Numbered from the stretch's first letter, positions 28,005-37,984 are shown. The stretch: DNA of 64,000 nt from an uncultured Chitinophagaceae bacterium (GCA_903881425.1 CAIRTF010000065.1:24374-88373), one strand, 5' to 3'. The notes: generated by a model from the letters alone, not told the origin. Translations and numbers: made by a program.

Positions 28005-29474
28005 ATGCATTTAAAGTACGAATCACAGCTAAGGGAACCGTTGGTATATGGTAGCAAAACTTACCATGATGTAACGGAAGATATTGTTCGCCCTATTGAA
28101 GCAAAGCCAAGCAAGCTTTGGTACATTGGTTTTTACATTGCCGTAGCATTATTGCTGTTCGGTATCTATGCTATTTACAGAGATGTAACTTATGGAATTG
28201 GTCAGTGGAATTTGAACAAGACCATTGGTTGGGGTTGGGATATTACCAACTTCGTGTGGTGGGTAGGTATTGGTCATGCCGGAACATTGATCTCTGCGAT
28301 CTTATTATTATTCCGCCAAGGTTGGAGAACCGGTGTAAACCGTGCTGCAGAAGCAATGACCATCTTTGCGGTTATGTGTGCCGGACAATTTCCTATTTGG
28401 CATATGGGTAGAGTCTGGATGGCCTTCTTTGTTTTGCCTTATGCAAATACACGTGGTCCTTTGTGGGTGAACTTTAATTCTCCGTTGTTGTGGGATGTGT
28501 TTGCGATCTCAACATATTTTACTGTTTCATTATTATTCTGGTACAGTGGATTGTTACCAGATTTCGGAACTGTGCGTGACAGAGCAAAAACAAAATTGCG
28601 TAAACATTTATATGGCATTGCTTCATTTGGTTGGACAGGTTCTACCAAGCATTGGCAAAGACATGAAAGTTTATCATTGGTATTAGCGGGTTTATCTACA
28701 CCATTGGTATTGTCAGTTCACACAATCGTATCATTCGACTTCGCTACATCAGTAGTGCCGGGTTGGCATACAACCATCTTTCCACCATACTTTGTTGCCG
28801 GTGCAATCTTTTCGGGATTTGCGATGGTGCAATCATTAATGGTAATTGTTAGAAAAGTTTTCGGATTACAAGATTATGTAACGATGGGGCATATTGAAGC
28901 AATGAATAAAGTAATTGTGTTAACAGGTTCTATTGTTGGTGTTGCTTATCTAACAGAATTATTTATGGGATGGTATTCTCAAAATAAATATGAAGGATAT
29001 ACTTTCTGGTATAGTCGTGCAAATTTATTTAGTCCTTACGGTTGGAGTTATTGGGGCATGATGGCATGTAACGTATTGAGTCCGCAAATATTCTGGTTCC
29101 GCAAAATGAGAAGAAATTTATTTGTTACTTTCTTTATGAGTGTAATTGTGAATGTGGGTATGTGGTTCGAACGTTTTGTAATTATTGTTACTTCATTGTA
29201 TCGTGATTATTTACCGTCTTCTTGGGCTACTTATTATAGTCCAACTATTTGGGAAATCGGTTTCTATTTAGGTACGTTCGGATTATTCTTTACCTGCTTC
29301 TTCTTATTTGCAAAATATTTCCCAACTATTGCAATTGCGGAAATTAAATATGTATTGAAGACAACAGGAGAAAGTTATAAAGAGAAAATGGGGCATTTAG
29401 AAAATGTGGATGCAAGCGTATTTGCACACAGCGGACATGGACATACCTTAGTAGAAAATAGTGGTTCTGTTTAA
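28005..29474 (+). CDS. actC: Alternative complex III subunit ActC (NrfD/PsrC-like quinol-binding membrane protein)
   Basis: 489 residues with about ten hydrophobic spans, of the NrfD/polysulfide-reductase C type. Conserved parts include WWVGIGHAGTLISAILLL near residue 90, FPIWHMGRVW near residue 130 and STPLVLSVHTIVSFDFA near residue 235. It binds menaquinol and sends electrons toward the Fe-S clusters of ActB. It follows actB after 110 bp and is in the same operon. Confidence 0.94.
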   Translation: MHLKYESQLREPLVYGSKTYHDVTEDIVRPIEAKPSKLWYIGFYIAVALLLFGIYAIYRDVTYGIGQWNLNKTIGWGWDITNFVWWVGIGHAGTLISAILLLFRQGWRTGVNRAAEAMTIFAVMCAGQFPIWHMGRVWMAFFVLPYANTRGPLWVNFNSPLLWDVFAISTYFTVSLLFWYSGLLPDFGTVRDRAKTKLRKHLYGIASFGWTGSTKHWQRHESLSLVLAGLSTPLVLSVHTIVSFDFATSVVPGWHTTIFPPYFVAGAIFSGFAMVQSLMVIVRKVFGLQDYVTMGHIEAMNKVIVLTGSIVGVAYLTELFMGWYSQNKYEGYTFWYSRANLFSPYGWSYWGMMACNVLSPQIFWFRKMRRNLFVTFFMSVIVNVGMWFERFVIIVTSLYRDYLPSSWATYYSPTIWEIGFYLGTFGLFFTCFFLFAKYFPTIAIAEIKYVLKTTGESYKEKMGHLENVDASVFAHSGHGHTLVENSGSV

Positions 29475-29525
29475 AAAAGAGTAAGATCATTTTTTAACAA
29501 TAAATTCCTGAAAGGGAAGATTTAT

Positions 29526-30113
29526 ATGGCAAAAAAGAAATTCGTAGTTGGTTGTTTTGATGATGAAGCTGCTTTATTTCCTGCAGTAAAAAAAGTGCGT
29601 ACTGTTGGATATAAAATTCATGATGTGTACACGCCCTTTGCTGTGCATGGGTTAGATCATGCAATGGGTTTACGTGAAACAAGCTTACACACTGCAGGTT
29701 TTATTTATGGCATCACAGGAACTACAACAGCATTGAGTTGCATCAGTTGGATTTTAACCAGCGACTGGCCGTTGAACATTGGCGGTAAACCACATTTTGC
29801 TTTACCGGCCTGGATTCCCATCACTTTCGAGTTAACAGTTTTATTTGCAGCTGTGGGAATGGTGTTGACTTTTTGTTATTTATGTCAGTTAGCTCCTTTC
29901 GTTAAAAAACATCATTTTCATCCGAGAGCAACAGATGATCTTTTTGTAATGGTGATTGAATGCACATCGAAAACAAATGTGGATGATTTAAAAGGATTTT
30001 TATCTAACAATGGTGCAGTAGAAGTAGATGTGCAAGTTGCAGAAGATGGTTGGTGGTTAGGAAGATATGATAAAGAAGAAATGCCTTTTGAACAAAAAAT
30101 AGTTGCTGCTTAA
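29526..30113 (+). CDS. actD: Alternative complex III subunit ActD (DUF3341)
   Basis: The 195-residue DUF3341 protein has a small N-terminal alpha/beta domain (FVVGCFDDEAALFPAVKKV), PFAVHGLDHAMGL and two membrane spans near residues 60-80 and 100-125. A soluble C-terminus follows, including HHFHPRATDDLFVMVIE. ActD is a membrane subunit of alternative complex III without a redox cofactor. Order and spacing match the standard actABCDEF operon. Confidence 0.92.
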   Translation: MAKKKFVVGCFDDEAALFPAVKKVRTVGYKIHDVYTPFAVHGLDHAMGLRETSLHTAGFIYGITGTTTALSCISWILTSDWPLNIGGKPHFALPAWIPITFELTVLFAAVGMVLTFCYLCQLAPFVKKHHFHPRATDDLFVMVIECTSKTNVDDLKGFLSNNGAVEVDVQVAEDGWWLGRYDKEEMPFEQKIVAA

Positions 30114-30125
30114 TTAATAGAATTA

Positions 30126-30785
30126 ATGACGATGAAAAAATTATCAATCATAGCTTTTTTCTGTATCGGTGCAGCGATAGTTAGCTGCAATGATGTGAAA
30201 CGCGAACAGAACGATGTGTATATGCCCGATATGGCATATAGCCGTGCTTACGAATCTTATGCTGAACGTGATTCTTTGGTTTTTACAACTGATGAATCTC
30301 AAAGAGGATCCAAAATATTTTACAACAATAAACCTGTTGCAGGCACTATTGCACGCGGAGAAGAAATGCCTTTTGCTATTACAAAAGATGCAACCGGCGA
30401 TACAACAAATTATGTTGCATCAAAAGCGGTAAAGAGTCCGATTGATTCTTTATCTAAAGAGCAATATACTGAAGCAGAAAGATTGTATTTAATTAATTGC
30501 GGTATTTGTCATGGTAAAAATTTAGATGGCAATGGTCCATTATATAAAGATGGAAGCGGACCATATCCTGCAAAACCTGCTGCATTGGCAAGCGATGCAA
30601 AATATATTTCGATGCCGGAAGGACAAATGTTTTATTCTGTTACTTATGGCAAAAATTTAATGGGAAGCTATGCTTCACAATTAAGCCGTAAGCAACGTTG
30701 GCAGGTGATCAATTACATCAAACAAAAACAAAAAGCAGCTAAAGCAGCAAGTGCACCTGCTGCCGATGCCACTGCAAAAAAATAA
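30126..30785 (+). CDS. actE: Alternative complex III subunit ActE (mono-heme cytochrome c lipoprotein)
   Basis: 219 residues (or 217 if the third codon is the start). The signal peptide ends in a lipobox-like AIVSC, so it is probably lipid-anchored on the periplasmic face. One heme site is present: CGICHGKNLDGNGP near residue 125, with a methionine ligand likely in MPEGQMFYSVTYGKNLMGSYA. It is the mono-heme electron-carrier subunit of the complex. It begins 12 bp after actD and has an Ala/Lys-rich tail. Confidence 0.9.
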   Translation: MTMKKLSIIAFFCIGAAIVSCNDVKREQNDVYMPDMAYSRAYESYAERDSLVFTTDESQRGSKIFYNNKPVAGTIARGEEMPFAITKDATGDTTNYVASKAVKSPIDSLSKEQYTEAERLYLINCGICHGKNLDGNGPLYKDGSGPYPAKPAALASDAKYISMPEGQMFYSVTYGKNLMGSYASQLSRKQRWQVINYIKQKQKAAKAASAPAADATAKK

Positions 30786-30811
30786 TAACTAACTGTTATA
30801 AAAGATAAAAG

Positions 30812-32035
30812 ATGTCAGCTATTAAAGAACAATTCGAAATCCCTTCAAAAATGAAAACATGGTCATTAGCATTGATTGCTATTGGTGTGTTGGCATTAAT
30901 TTTTGGGTTTGTTACAAAGGCAAGAGGTACAGAAGAAGAGCAAGCTGTTTTTATTGGTACATTAATGTACAATACTATTTTCTGGACATTGGTTTGTAAT
31001 GCAAGTATGTTCTTCATTTGTGCAACTACATTGGCAATGGGTGGATGGCCATTGGCTTTTCGTCGTGTTCCCGAAGCAATTTCTGCAATGGTGCCGATTT
31101 TCGGAACCATCACTGCTGCCATTTTATTATATGTAGTATTTGCAGATAAACATTATATCTATCATTGGTTAGATACAAAAGCAGTTGCCGCTGATGAAGT
31201 ATTAAAAGGTAAATCCGGATTCTTAAATGTAAAATTCTTTACTATCTGGACTTTATTGACCATTGGTTTATGGAGTTTGTTGGGTTGGAGAATGCGTCAA
31301 TTAAGTTTAGAGGCAGATGATGCAACCGTTAAAGAAAACGGCAGCAGTTATATTTGGAGAAATACAGTAAGTGCGGCATTGTTCATTATTTGGTTTGCAT
31401 TGACTGTGGGCTCAACTGTCCCTTGGTTGTGGTTAATGAGTATTGATGCGCATTGGTACAGCACCATGTATAGCTGGTACACATTTGCCAGTTCATTTGT
31501 AAGTGGCATGAGCTTAATTGCTTTGTGGGTTATTTATTTGAAGAACAAAGGATATTTAGAATATGCCAGTAATGAGCATTTACATGATATTGGAAAATTC
31601 ATGTTTGCGTTTTCTATTTTCTGGACTTACTTATGGTTCTCACAATACATGTTGATTTGGTATTCGAACCAACCGGAAGAAACCATTTATTTCAAACATC
31701 GTGTACAAGGACCATATAAAGGAATTTTCTTTTTGAATTTAATCATCAATTTCATCTGTCCGTTGTTAATACTAATGAAACGTTCAGCAAAAAGAAATTA
31801 TACATTGATGACTTTTATGGCAGTGCTGATTTTATTTGGACATTGGTTAGATTTTTATCAAATGGTAATGGGCAGTATCAGTAAAGCTGAAGTAACATTA
31901 GGATGGTTGGATTTTGGTATATTAAGTTTATTTATCGGATTGATGATATACTTTGTTAGTCGTTCATTGGCAAGCAAACCATTGGTATCAAAATATCATC
32001 CATTCTTAAAAGAAAGTATTATTCATCATACATAA
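30812..32035 (+). CDS. actF: Alternative complex III subunit ActF (second NrfD-like membrane protein)
   Basis: The 407-residue protein is highly hydrophobic, with about ten spans. It resembles ActC in the NrfD fold but is shorter; typical pieces are MFFICATTLAMGGWP near residue 70, STVPWLWLMSIDAHWYSTMY near residue 207 and LWFSQYMLIWYSNQPEE near residue 275. It completes the membrane arm of alternative complex III. The following gene is oxidase subunit II after 47 bp, so electron input and oxidase are encoded together. Confidence 0.93.
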   Translation: MSAIKEQFEIPSKMKTWSLALIAIGVLALIFGFVTKARGTEEEQAVFIGTLMYNTIFWTLVCNASMFFICATTLAMGGWPLAFRRVPEAISAMVPIFGTITAAILLYVVFADKHYIYHWLDTKAVAADEVLKGKSGFLNVKFFTIWTLLTIGLWSLLGWRMRQLSLEADDATVKENGSSYIWRNTVSAALFIIWFALTVGSTVPWLWLMSIDAHWYSTMYSWYTFASSFVSGMSLIALWVIYLKNKGYLEYASNEHLHDIGKFMFAFSIFWTYLWFSQYMLIWYSNQPEETIYFKHRVQGPYKGIFFLNLIINFICPLLILMKRSAKRNYTLMTFMAVLILFGHWLDFYQMVMGSISKAEVTLGWLDFGILSLFIGLMIYFVSRSLASKPLVSKYHPFLKESIIHHT

Positions 32036-32082
32036 TTGAGTAGGTTAATTATTATATCGTATCAGAAAATATTGATCGTATT

Positions 32083-33174
32083 ATGACAATGTATTTAATA
32101 TTAGCAGTGATAGTGTTGGTCTTCTTGATCATCTTTCAGATATCAAAAGCAGCCGAGTATGTAGCCGTTTTAAAAGGAGAAGAACAAAATCGTAAAAACA
32201 CCAATAAAGTAAACGGATTTTTAATGGTTTCTTTTTTGGTAGTTGGATTGATTGGTGTTTGGTATTGCAATAAATTATTTTTTGGTAAAACTTTGTTGGC
32301 GGTTGATTCTGCAAGTGTACAAGGCGAAAGAGTGGACAGTATGTTATGGATTACATTAACAGTAACAGGTGTTGTATTCATTATCACACAAATATTATTG
32401 TTCTGGTTTGCATATAAATATCAGGAAAGTGATAAACGCAAAGTGTTTTATTTTCCTCACAACAATAAATTAGAAGTATTGTGGACAGTTGTGCCGGCAA
32501 TATTTTTAACTGTGTTGGTAGTAATAGGCTTACGTAACTGGTTTTACTTTACCGGTGAACCACCAAAAGGTGCTCAGGAAATTGAAGTGACCGGAAAACA
32601 ATTCGGTTGGATATTTCGCTATCCGGGAAATGATGGTGTGTTTGGAAAAAAATATTATAAAGTAATTGATGCGGGTACAAATTCTTTGGGTTTGATTTGG
32701 CAGGATAATGCTGATTTAAATTTAAAAGATGATCCTGCAACACATGATGATATTGTTGCTGAACAAACCATGTATATCGTAAAAGGCAAACCTGTAAAAT
32801 TAATTATAGGTTCAAGAGATGTGATACATGATGTGGGTCTTTCTCATTTTCGTTTAAAGGCAGATGCGGTACCGGGTATTCCAACAACCATGTGGTTTAC
32901 ACCAAAATATACCACTGAAGAAATGAAGAAGATCACTAACAATCCGAATTTCCAATATGAAATTAGTTGTGATCAAATGTGTGGTAACGGACATTATTCA
33001 ATGAAAGGTGTGATACAAGTTGTAACACAAGAAGAGTATGATGTGTGGATGGCAAAACAGAAGCCATATTATTTGGCTGCTTTTCCGGAAAAAGATCCAT
33101 CTAATCAAAAAACAGATAGTACTAAAACAACTGCAGCAACTACAGTTGCTTCAAGTTTGATTGCAAAAAAATAA
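32083..33174 (+). CDS. coxB: Cytochrome c oxidase subunit II
   Basis: 363 residues with three N-terminal hydrophobic spans (one more than usual) and a cupredoxin domain. The CuA ligands are present: H in DVIHDVGLSHFR near residue 250, then the ligand run C-DQM-C-GNG-H-YSM near residue 300. A Lys/Thr/Ala-rich tail follows. CuA receives electrons from cytochrome c or directly from alternative complex III. No cytochrome c domain is fused to it. It belongs to the act-cox operon and starts 47 bp after actF. Confidence 0.94.
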   Translation: MTMYLILAVIVLVFLIIFQISKAAEYVAVLKGEEQNRKNTNKVNGFLMVSFLVVGLIGVWYCNKLFFGKTLLAVDSASVQGERVDSMLWITLTVTGVVFIITQILLFWFAYKYQESDKRKVFYFPHNNKLEVLWTVVPAIFLTVLVVIGLRNWFYFTGEPPKGAQEIEVTGKQFGWIFRYPGNDGVFGKKYYKVIDAGTNSLGLIWQDNADLNLKDDPATHDDIVAEQTMYIVKGKPVKLIIGSRDVIHDVGLSHFRLKADAVPGIPTTMWFTPKYTTEEMKKITNNPNFQYEISCDQMCGNGHYSMKGVIQVVTQEEYDVWMAKQKPYYLAAFPEKDPSNQKTDSTKTTAATTVASSLIAKK

Positions 33175-33243
33175 CATCATTGCAACTAAGTAGATACTTA
33201 ATTGTTTGGTATAATAGTTAATTAGTAAGACAAAGAAATTAAT

Positions 33244-35061
33244 ATGAGTAACGAAGCTATTCTTCATGGTTCATCTGCTGCAGTGCATGAGGTGCATGGC
33301 GATCATCATCATGAACATCATCATCACGAAACATTTATCAGTAAATATGTTTTCAGTCAGGATCATAAAATGATCGCCAAACAATTCTTGATAACAGGAA
33401 TGGTTTGGGCTGTACTGGGTGGATTGATGAGTGTTTTATTCCGTTTGCAATTAGGTTATCCCGATGCACATTTTACCTGGTTAGAAAATATCTTAGGAAA
33501 ATTTTGGGTGAAAGATGGCCGCATCACACCTGAAGCATATTATGCATTGGTAACTACACACGGAACAGTATTGGTGTTCTTTGTATTGACAGCCGGTTTG
33601 AGCGGAACATTTGCTAATTTCTTGATCCCATTACAAGTGGGTGCAAGAGATATGGCATCTCCTTTCATGAACATGTTAAGTTACTGGTTCTTTTTTGGTG
33701 CAAGTGTGGTAATGTTATCTTCCATGTTTGTTGAAACAGGTCCATTTAGTGGTGGTTGGACGGCATATCCGCCATTGAGTGCATTAGGAAGTGCATCACC
33801 CGGTTCTAAAACAGGTATGGATCTTTGGATTATTGCAATGGCTTTATTCGTTGTATCATCTTTATTAGGTGGCTTGAATTATATCGCAACTGTATTGAAT
33901 ATGCGTACCAAAGGAATGAGTATGACTCGTTTGCCGTTAACTATTTGGGCATTGTTCTTTACTGCTGTATTGGGTGTATTATCATTCCCTGTTTTATTAT
34001 CAGGATTTATTTTATTGATATTTGATAGAAACTTCGGAACAAGTTTTTATCTGTCAGATATTTTTGTAAATGGTGTAGGTGCTTTACCGAATGAAGGGGG
34101 TAGTGCTATTTTGTTCCAGCATTTATTCTGGTTCTTAGGTCATCCGGAAGTATATATTATTTTATTACCTGCAATGGGAATGGTGAGTGAAATTTTATCT
34201 GTAAATTCTCGTAAACCTATCTTCGGTTATATGGCAATGATCGGTTCATTGTTTGCAATTGCCATCTTAGCATTCTTAGTGTGGGCGCATCATATGTTTG
34301 TTACGGGATTGAATCCATTCCTTGGTTCCATCTTTGTATTATTAACTTTATTAATCGCTGTTCCATCTGCTATTAAAGTATTTAACTGGTTAACGACTTT
34401 GTGGAGAGGTAATATTCGTTTTACTCCCGGGATGATGTTTGCTATCGGTTTTGTAAGTTTATTTATTTCAGGTGGTTTAACCGGTATATGGTTAGGTAAC
34501 TCTGCATTAGATATTCATTTGCACGATACTTATTTTGTAATTGCACATTTCCATATTGTAATGGGTGTAGCAAGCATGTTCGGCATGTTTGCAGGTATCT
34601 ATCACTGGTATCCTAAAATGTATGGTCGTCATTTGAATAACACTTTAGGCTATATCCATTTTTGGATCACTATAGCTGGGGCTTATTTAATTTTCTGGCC
34701 AATGCATTATGAAGGATTGGCCGGTATGCCTCGTCGTTATTATGATTACAGCATTTGGGAAAGTTTCAAGCAATTTGGCGATCTGAATAGATTTATCAGC
34801 ACCGTGGCAATGATTGTATTTGCAACACAATTATTATTCTTATTCAATTTCTTCTATTCTATTTTCAAAGGAAGAAAAGTAACAGCCAAAAATCCATACA
34901 ATTCAAATACTTTGGAATGGACAACACCTATTCGCCCCGGACATGGAAACTGGCCCGGTGAAATTCCTGAAGTGTATCGTTGGGCATATGATTACGGTAA
35001 AGACGGAAGAGAATTTATTCCGCAAACAGAACCTGTTGGGGCTGATGAAAGCCATCACTAA
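33244..35061 (+). CDS. coxA: Cytochrome c oxidase subunit I (A1-type heme-copper oxidase)
   Basis: The 605-residue subunit reduces oxygen and pumps protons. The CuB site and the His-Tyr pair are in FLGHPEVYIILLP, the CuB histidine pair in VWAHHMFVTG, and the heme ligands in HDTYFVIAHFHIVMG. The glutamate in HPEV marks the A1 subfamily (D-channel glutamate). The first 30 residues are strikingly His-rich (GDHHHEHHHHET), before the first span. A terminator follows, so some transcripts may end here. Confidence 0.96.
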   Translation: MSNEAILHGSSAAVHEVHGDHHHEHHHHETFISKYVFSQDHKMIAKQFLITGMVWAVLGGLMSVLFRLQLGYPDAHFTWLENILGKFWVKDGRITPEAYYALVTTHGTVLVFFVLTAGLSGTFANFLIPLQVGARDMASPFMNMLSYWFFFGASVVMLSSMFVETGPFSGGWTAYPPLSALGSASPGSKTGMDLWIIAMALFVVSSLLGGLNYIATVLNMRTKGMSMTRLPLTIWALFFTAVLGVLSFPVLLSGFILLIFDRNFGTSFYLSDIFVNGVGALPNEGGSAILFQHLFWFLGHPEVYIILLPAMGMVSEILSVNSRKPIFGYMAMIGSLFAIAILAFLVWAHHMFVTGLNPFLGSIFVLLTLLIAVPSAIKVFNWLTTLWRGNIRFTPGMMFAIGFVSLFISGGLTGIWLGNSALDIHLHDTYFVIAHFHIVMGVASMFGMFAGIYHWYPKMYGRHLNNTLGYIHFWITIAGAYLIFWPMHYEGLAGMPRRYYDYSIWESFKQFGDLNRFISTVAMIVFATQLLFLFNFFYSIFKGRKVTAKNPYNSNTLEWTTPIRPGHGNWPGEIPEVYRWAYDYGKDGREFIPQTEPVGADESHH

Positions 35062-35106
35062 TATTAATTGTAGTTCTTTGAACTATTGACGAATAAATTA
35101 TTGATC

Positions 35107-35135
35107 ATGCCCTGAGAACATCGGGGCATTTTTTT
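35107..35135 (+). terminator. Terminator after coxA
   Basis: The 9-bp stem ATGCCCTGA / TCGGGGCAT (35107-35115 and 35121-35129, one G-T pair) is followed by TTTTTTT. It lies 46 bp after the coxA stop and about 60 bp before ctaB, so it splits the otherwise continuous oxidase cluster. Confidence 0.82.
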
Positions 35136-35192
35136 CAATTCGGTATTGATTGAAATGAGATAGACACTTTACTGTTGAAGTAAAAAATAATA

Positions 35193-36095
35193 ATGACAGA
35201 TAACAATACAACCAATTCTGTATCTTTTAAGATAGTAAGTAAAGTGAAAGATTATTTTCAATTAATCAAATTCACTTTAAGTTTTACTGTTGTGTTCTCA
35301 TGTGTCGTTTGTTATTTAATGGCACCTAAAGTGGTTGATTATGATTGGAAGATGATTACATTATTATTTGTAGCAGGCATGTTGGTAACAGGAAGTGCGA
35401 ATGCTATTAATCAGGCAGTAGAAAAAGATACAGATGCGTTGATGAAGCGCACAAAAACTCGTCCTGTTGCTGCCGGAAGAATGAGTGCAAAAGAAGCATA
35501 CACATTTGCATTGATTGCAGGAGTAGTCGGTTCTTTGATGATCTGGTATTATTTCAATTTATCTGCTGCATTGGTATCTCTATTCAGTTTGTTTTTATAT
35601 GCGTATATCTATACCCCACTAAAAAAAATTAATTCTGTTTCTGTATTGATTGGTGGATTCCCGGGCGCATTGCCTTGCTTAATTGGTTGGGTTGCCGGGC
35701 AAGATGATTTTAGTGCAGGCGGTTGGATTTTGTTTGCCATTCAATTCATTTGGCAGTTCCCGCATTTTTGGGCAATTGCATGGGTGGCACATAGCGATTA
35801 TACTAAAGTTGGATTTAAATTATTGCCAAGTGCAAAAGGTCCAACAAAATTTACTGCATTGCAAGCAGTGATGTATAGTGTATTAATGATTCCGATTGGA
35901 ATTTTGCCTTATTATTTCAATATGGCGGGGCAATTAAGTTTGTGGATCGTATTGGTTTGTAATTTATTTATGGTAGTTCAGTGTGTAAGATTGTATAAAG
36001 ACATGGATGTGAAAGCTGCAAGACGAGTGATGTTCAGCAGTTATATTTATTTACCGATTGTGTTATTGGCATTATTGGCAAATAAAATTCATTAG
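35193..36095 (+). CDS. ctaB: Protoheme IX farnesyltransferase (heme O synthase)
   Basis: The 300-residue UbiA-family prenyltransferase adds a farnesyl group to heme b to make heme o for the oxidase. It has about nine membrane spans. The active-site motif is NAINQAVEKDTDALMKRTKT near residue 70, with RPVAAGRM after it, and a second Asp-rich loop HSDYTKVGFKLLP near residue 200. It follows the coxA terminator and begins a second block with the small oxidase subunits. Confidence 0.95.
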   Translation: MTDNNTTNSVSFKIVSKVKDYFQLIKFTLSFTVVFSCVVCYLMAPKVVDYDWKMITLLFVAGMLVTGSANAINQAVEKDTDALMKRTKTRPVAAGRMSAKEAYTFALIAGVVGSLMIWYYFNLSAALVSLFSLFLYAYIYTPLKKINSVSVLIGGFPGALPCLIGWVAGQDDFSAGGWILFAIQFIWQFPHFWAIAWVAHSDYTKVGFKLLPSAKGPTKFTALQAVMYSVLMIPIGILPYYFNMAGQLSLWIVLVCNLFMVVQCVRLYKDMDVKAARRVMFSSYIYLPIVLLALLANKIH

Positions 36096-36125
36096 AAATA
36101 AAATTGATTGAGTAATAAATTTTAA

Positions 36126-36707
36126 GTGATGATGACAGCGATGAGTACAAATAATACAGGAAAAATTCATCCGTATAAATTTACTTTATGGGTTGCCATT
36201 GGTAGTTTATGTATGATGTTTGCCGGATTAACCAGCGCATATATTGTAAGGCGTAATCAAAGCAATTGGTTAGAGTTCGAATTCCCTATCACATTCTGGT
36301 ATTCCACTTTTGTGATATTATTGAGTAGTGTTACTATGCATTTGGCGGTAAAAAATTTTAAAGCAAGAGAAAGAATTAATTATAAAAATTTAATTTCTAT
36401 CACCACTATATTAGGAATTTTATTTGTGGTATTACAATATTTCGCTTTTCAATCGCTCAATCATTCAGGTATAAAATTAATGGGGCAAGGAAGCAATCCC
36501 TCTGCTTCATTTTTGGTAGTCATCATCGGCTTGCATATGCTGCATGTAGCGGGTGGAATTATAGCTTTATTGGTGGTGTTTTTTAAGTCATTCAGTACAA
36601 AAGTCAAAAATTACAATAGTGTTCCTTTAGAAATAACGGCCACTTATTGGTATTTTGTAGATATACTTTGGATTTATTTGTTCCTCTTTTTGCTTTGGAT
36701 CAAATAA
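36126..36707 (+). CDS. Heme-copper oxidase subunit III family protein (first copy)
   Basis: About 193 residues with five hydrophobic spans and the subunit III features SFLVVIIGLHMLHVAGGI near residue 130 and TATYWYFVDILWIYLFLFL at the end. The start could be any of the three methionines at codons 1, 2 or 5. Subunit III stabilises the oxidase core. A second, longer subunit III gene follows 78 bp downstream; paired copies are usual in this phylum and may belong to one enzyme. Confidence 0.87.
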   Translation: MMMTAMSTNNTGKIHPYKFTLWVAIGSLCMMFAGLTSAYIVRRNQSNWLEFEFPITFWYSTFVILLSSVTMHLAVKNFKARERINYKNLISITTILGILFVVLQYFAFQSLNHSGIKLMGQGSNPSASFLVVIIGLHMLHVAGGIIALLVVFFKSFSTKVKNYNSVPLEITATYWYFVDILWIYLFLFLLWIK

Positions 36708-36785
36708 ACCAAGAAAAAGTTTAGATTTATTCAGCTTTTTTAAGCGCCAGACGATATTTTTGTAACAGAAATTTTAAGTATAAAC

Positions 36786-37469
36786 ATGTCAACTTCAACA
36801 ACAGCACCTGTAACAACCAAATGGTGGAGCGGCGGAAAAAGCCCCTTCAATGTAGAGTATGGTAAATTGATGATGTGGTATTTTTTGATGAGTGATGCTT
36901 TTACTTTTGGAGCATTTCTGATTGCTTACGGTACAACACGTTTTGCAACAGCAGGATGGCCTAATCCGAATGAAGTATTCAAATCATATCCATTCGCCGG
37001 CGAAAATGCTAATGCACCATTGGTGTTTGTAAGTATCATGACTTTTATCTTGATCATCAGTTCTGTAACAATGGTATTGGCTGTTAAAGCAGGACAAGAA
37101 ATGAACAAGAAAGCAGTTGTCAATAATTTGATATTAACCATCATTGGCGGATTGGCTTTCTTGAGTTGTCAGGCATGGGAATGGACACATCTGTTTCATG
37201 AAGGTGCATGGTGGGGAAGAAATCCATTTATCAATGCAGATGGTACACAATCAACCACCAACTTCACCAATTTCTTTTTTACCATTACAGGTTTTCATGG
37301 TTTCCATGTATTCAGTGGTGTGATCATCAATATTGTTATGTTGATCATGACATTGATGGATAAATTCGAACAACGTGGTCATTATTTAATGATCGAAAAA
37401 GCCGGATTGTATTGGCATTTTGTAGATTTAGTTTGGGTATTTGTATTCACTTGTTTTTATTTGATCTAA
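36786..37469 (+). CDS. Cytochrome c oxidase subunit III (second copy)
   Basis: 227 residues, with more of the classical subunit III outline than the preceding copy. It contains NVEYGKLMMWYFLMSDAFTF near residue 20, FTITGFHGFHVFSGVIINI near residue 162, and the terminal YWHFVDLVWVFVFTCFYLI. It has about five spans plus a short amphipathic start. It directly precedes subunit IV with a 21-bp gap. Confidence 0.9.
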   Translation: MSTSTTAPVTTKWWSGGKSPFNVEYGKLMMWYFLMSDAFTFGAFLIAYGTTRFATAGWPNPNEVFKSYPFAGENANAPLVFVSIMTFILIISSVTMVLAVKAGQEMNKKAVVNNLILTIIGGLAFLSCQAWEWTHLFHEGAWWGRNPFINADGTQSTTNFTNFFFTITGFHGFHVFSGVIINIVMLIMTLMDKFEQRGHYLMIEKAGLYWHFVDLVWVFVFTCFYLI

Positions 37470-37490
37470 TTCATTTCAATTAAATTTTAT

Positions 37491-37916
37491 ATGGAACATA
37501 CAGCACATATTGAACATCATGCAGAAGACGGCAAGAAAGAAGTTATGAGAGTAACGTTGATACTTACGGTATTAACATTGGTTGAATTAGCATTGGGTTT
37601 CTGGATGATGAAAATTGAAGCGCAGGGAACAAGATTAATGATCAAAGGTGTGATCGTTATTTTAATGATGGCAAAAGCATTTTATATTGTTGGTTATTTT
37701 ATGCATTTAAAACATGAGATACGCAATATGATTATGACCATTGTAGTGCCTTTATTATTATTTGTTTGGTTCATCGGCGCATTTTTATATGATGGTAATT
37801 CATTCAAAAATTTAAGAATGACTTACGATTCTCATAAAAAAGAAATGAGTACCAAAAAAGTAGAAAAGAAAGAAGAAGTAAAAGAAACTCCTGAGGTGAA
37901 GAAAGCGGTGGAATAG
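37491..37916 (+). CDS. Cytochrome c oxidase subunit IV family protein
   Basis: 141 residues with three hydrophobic spans (about 18-40, 48-68 and 78-100) and the family's KAFYIVGYFMHLKHEIRNM segment. A charged Lys/Glu-rich C-terminal tail follows. It resembles CyoD/CtaF-type small subunits. It is the last gene before a strong terminator, closing the structural oxidase genes. Confidence 0.85.
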   Translation: MEHTAHIEHHAEDGKKEVMRVTLILTVLTLVELALGFWMMKIEAQGTRLMIKGVIVILMMAKAFYIVGYFMHLKHEIRNMIMTIVVPLLLFVWFIGAFLYDGNSFKNLRMTYDSHKKEMSTKKVEKKEEVKETPEVKKAVE

Positions 37917-37948
37917 TTTTTCAATTCATTCTATTATTCAAAAATATT

Positions 37949-37975
37949 ACCACCGTTTAGTGCGGTGGTTTTTTA
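37949..37975 (+). terminator. Terminator after oxidase subunit IV
   Basis: The perfect 7-bp stem ACCACCG / CGGTGGT (37949-37955 and 37963-37969) is followed by a T run. It separates the oxidase subunits from the Sco gene, which starts 10 bp later. Confidence 0.85.
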
Positions 37976-37984
37976 TTCAACTAT

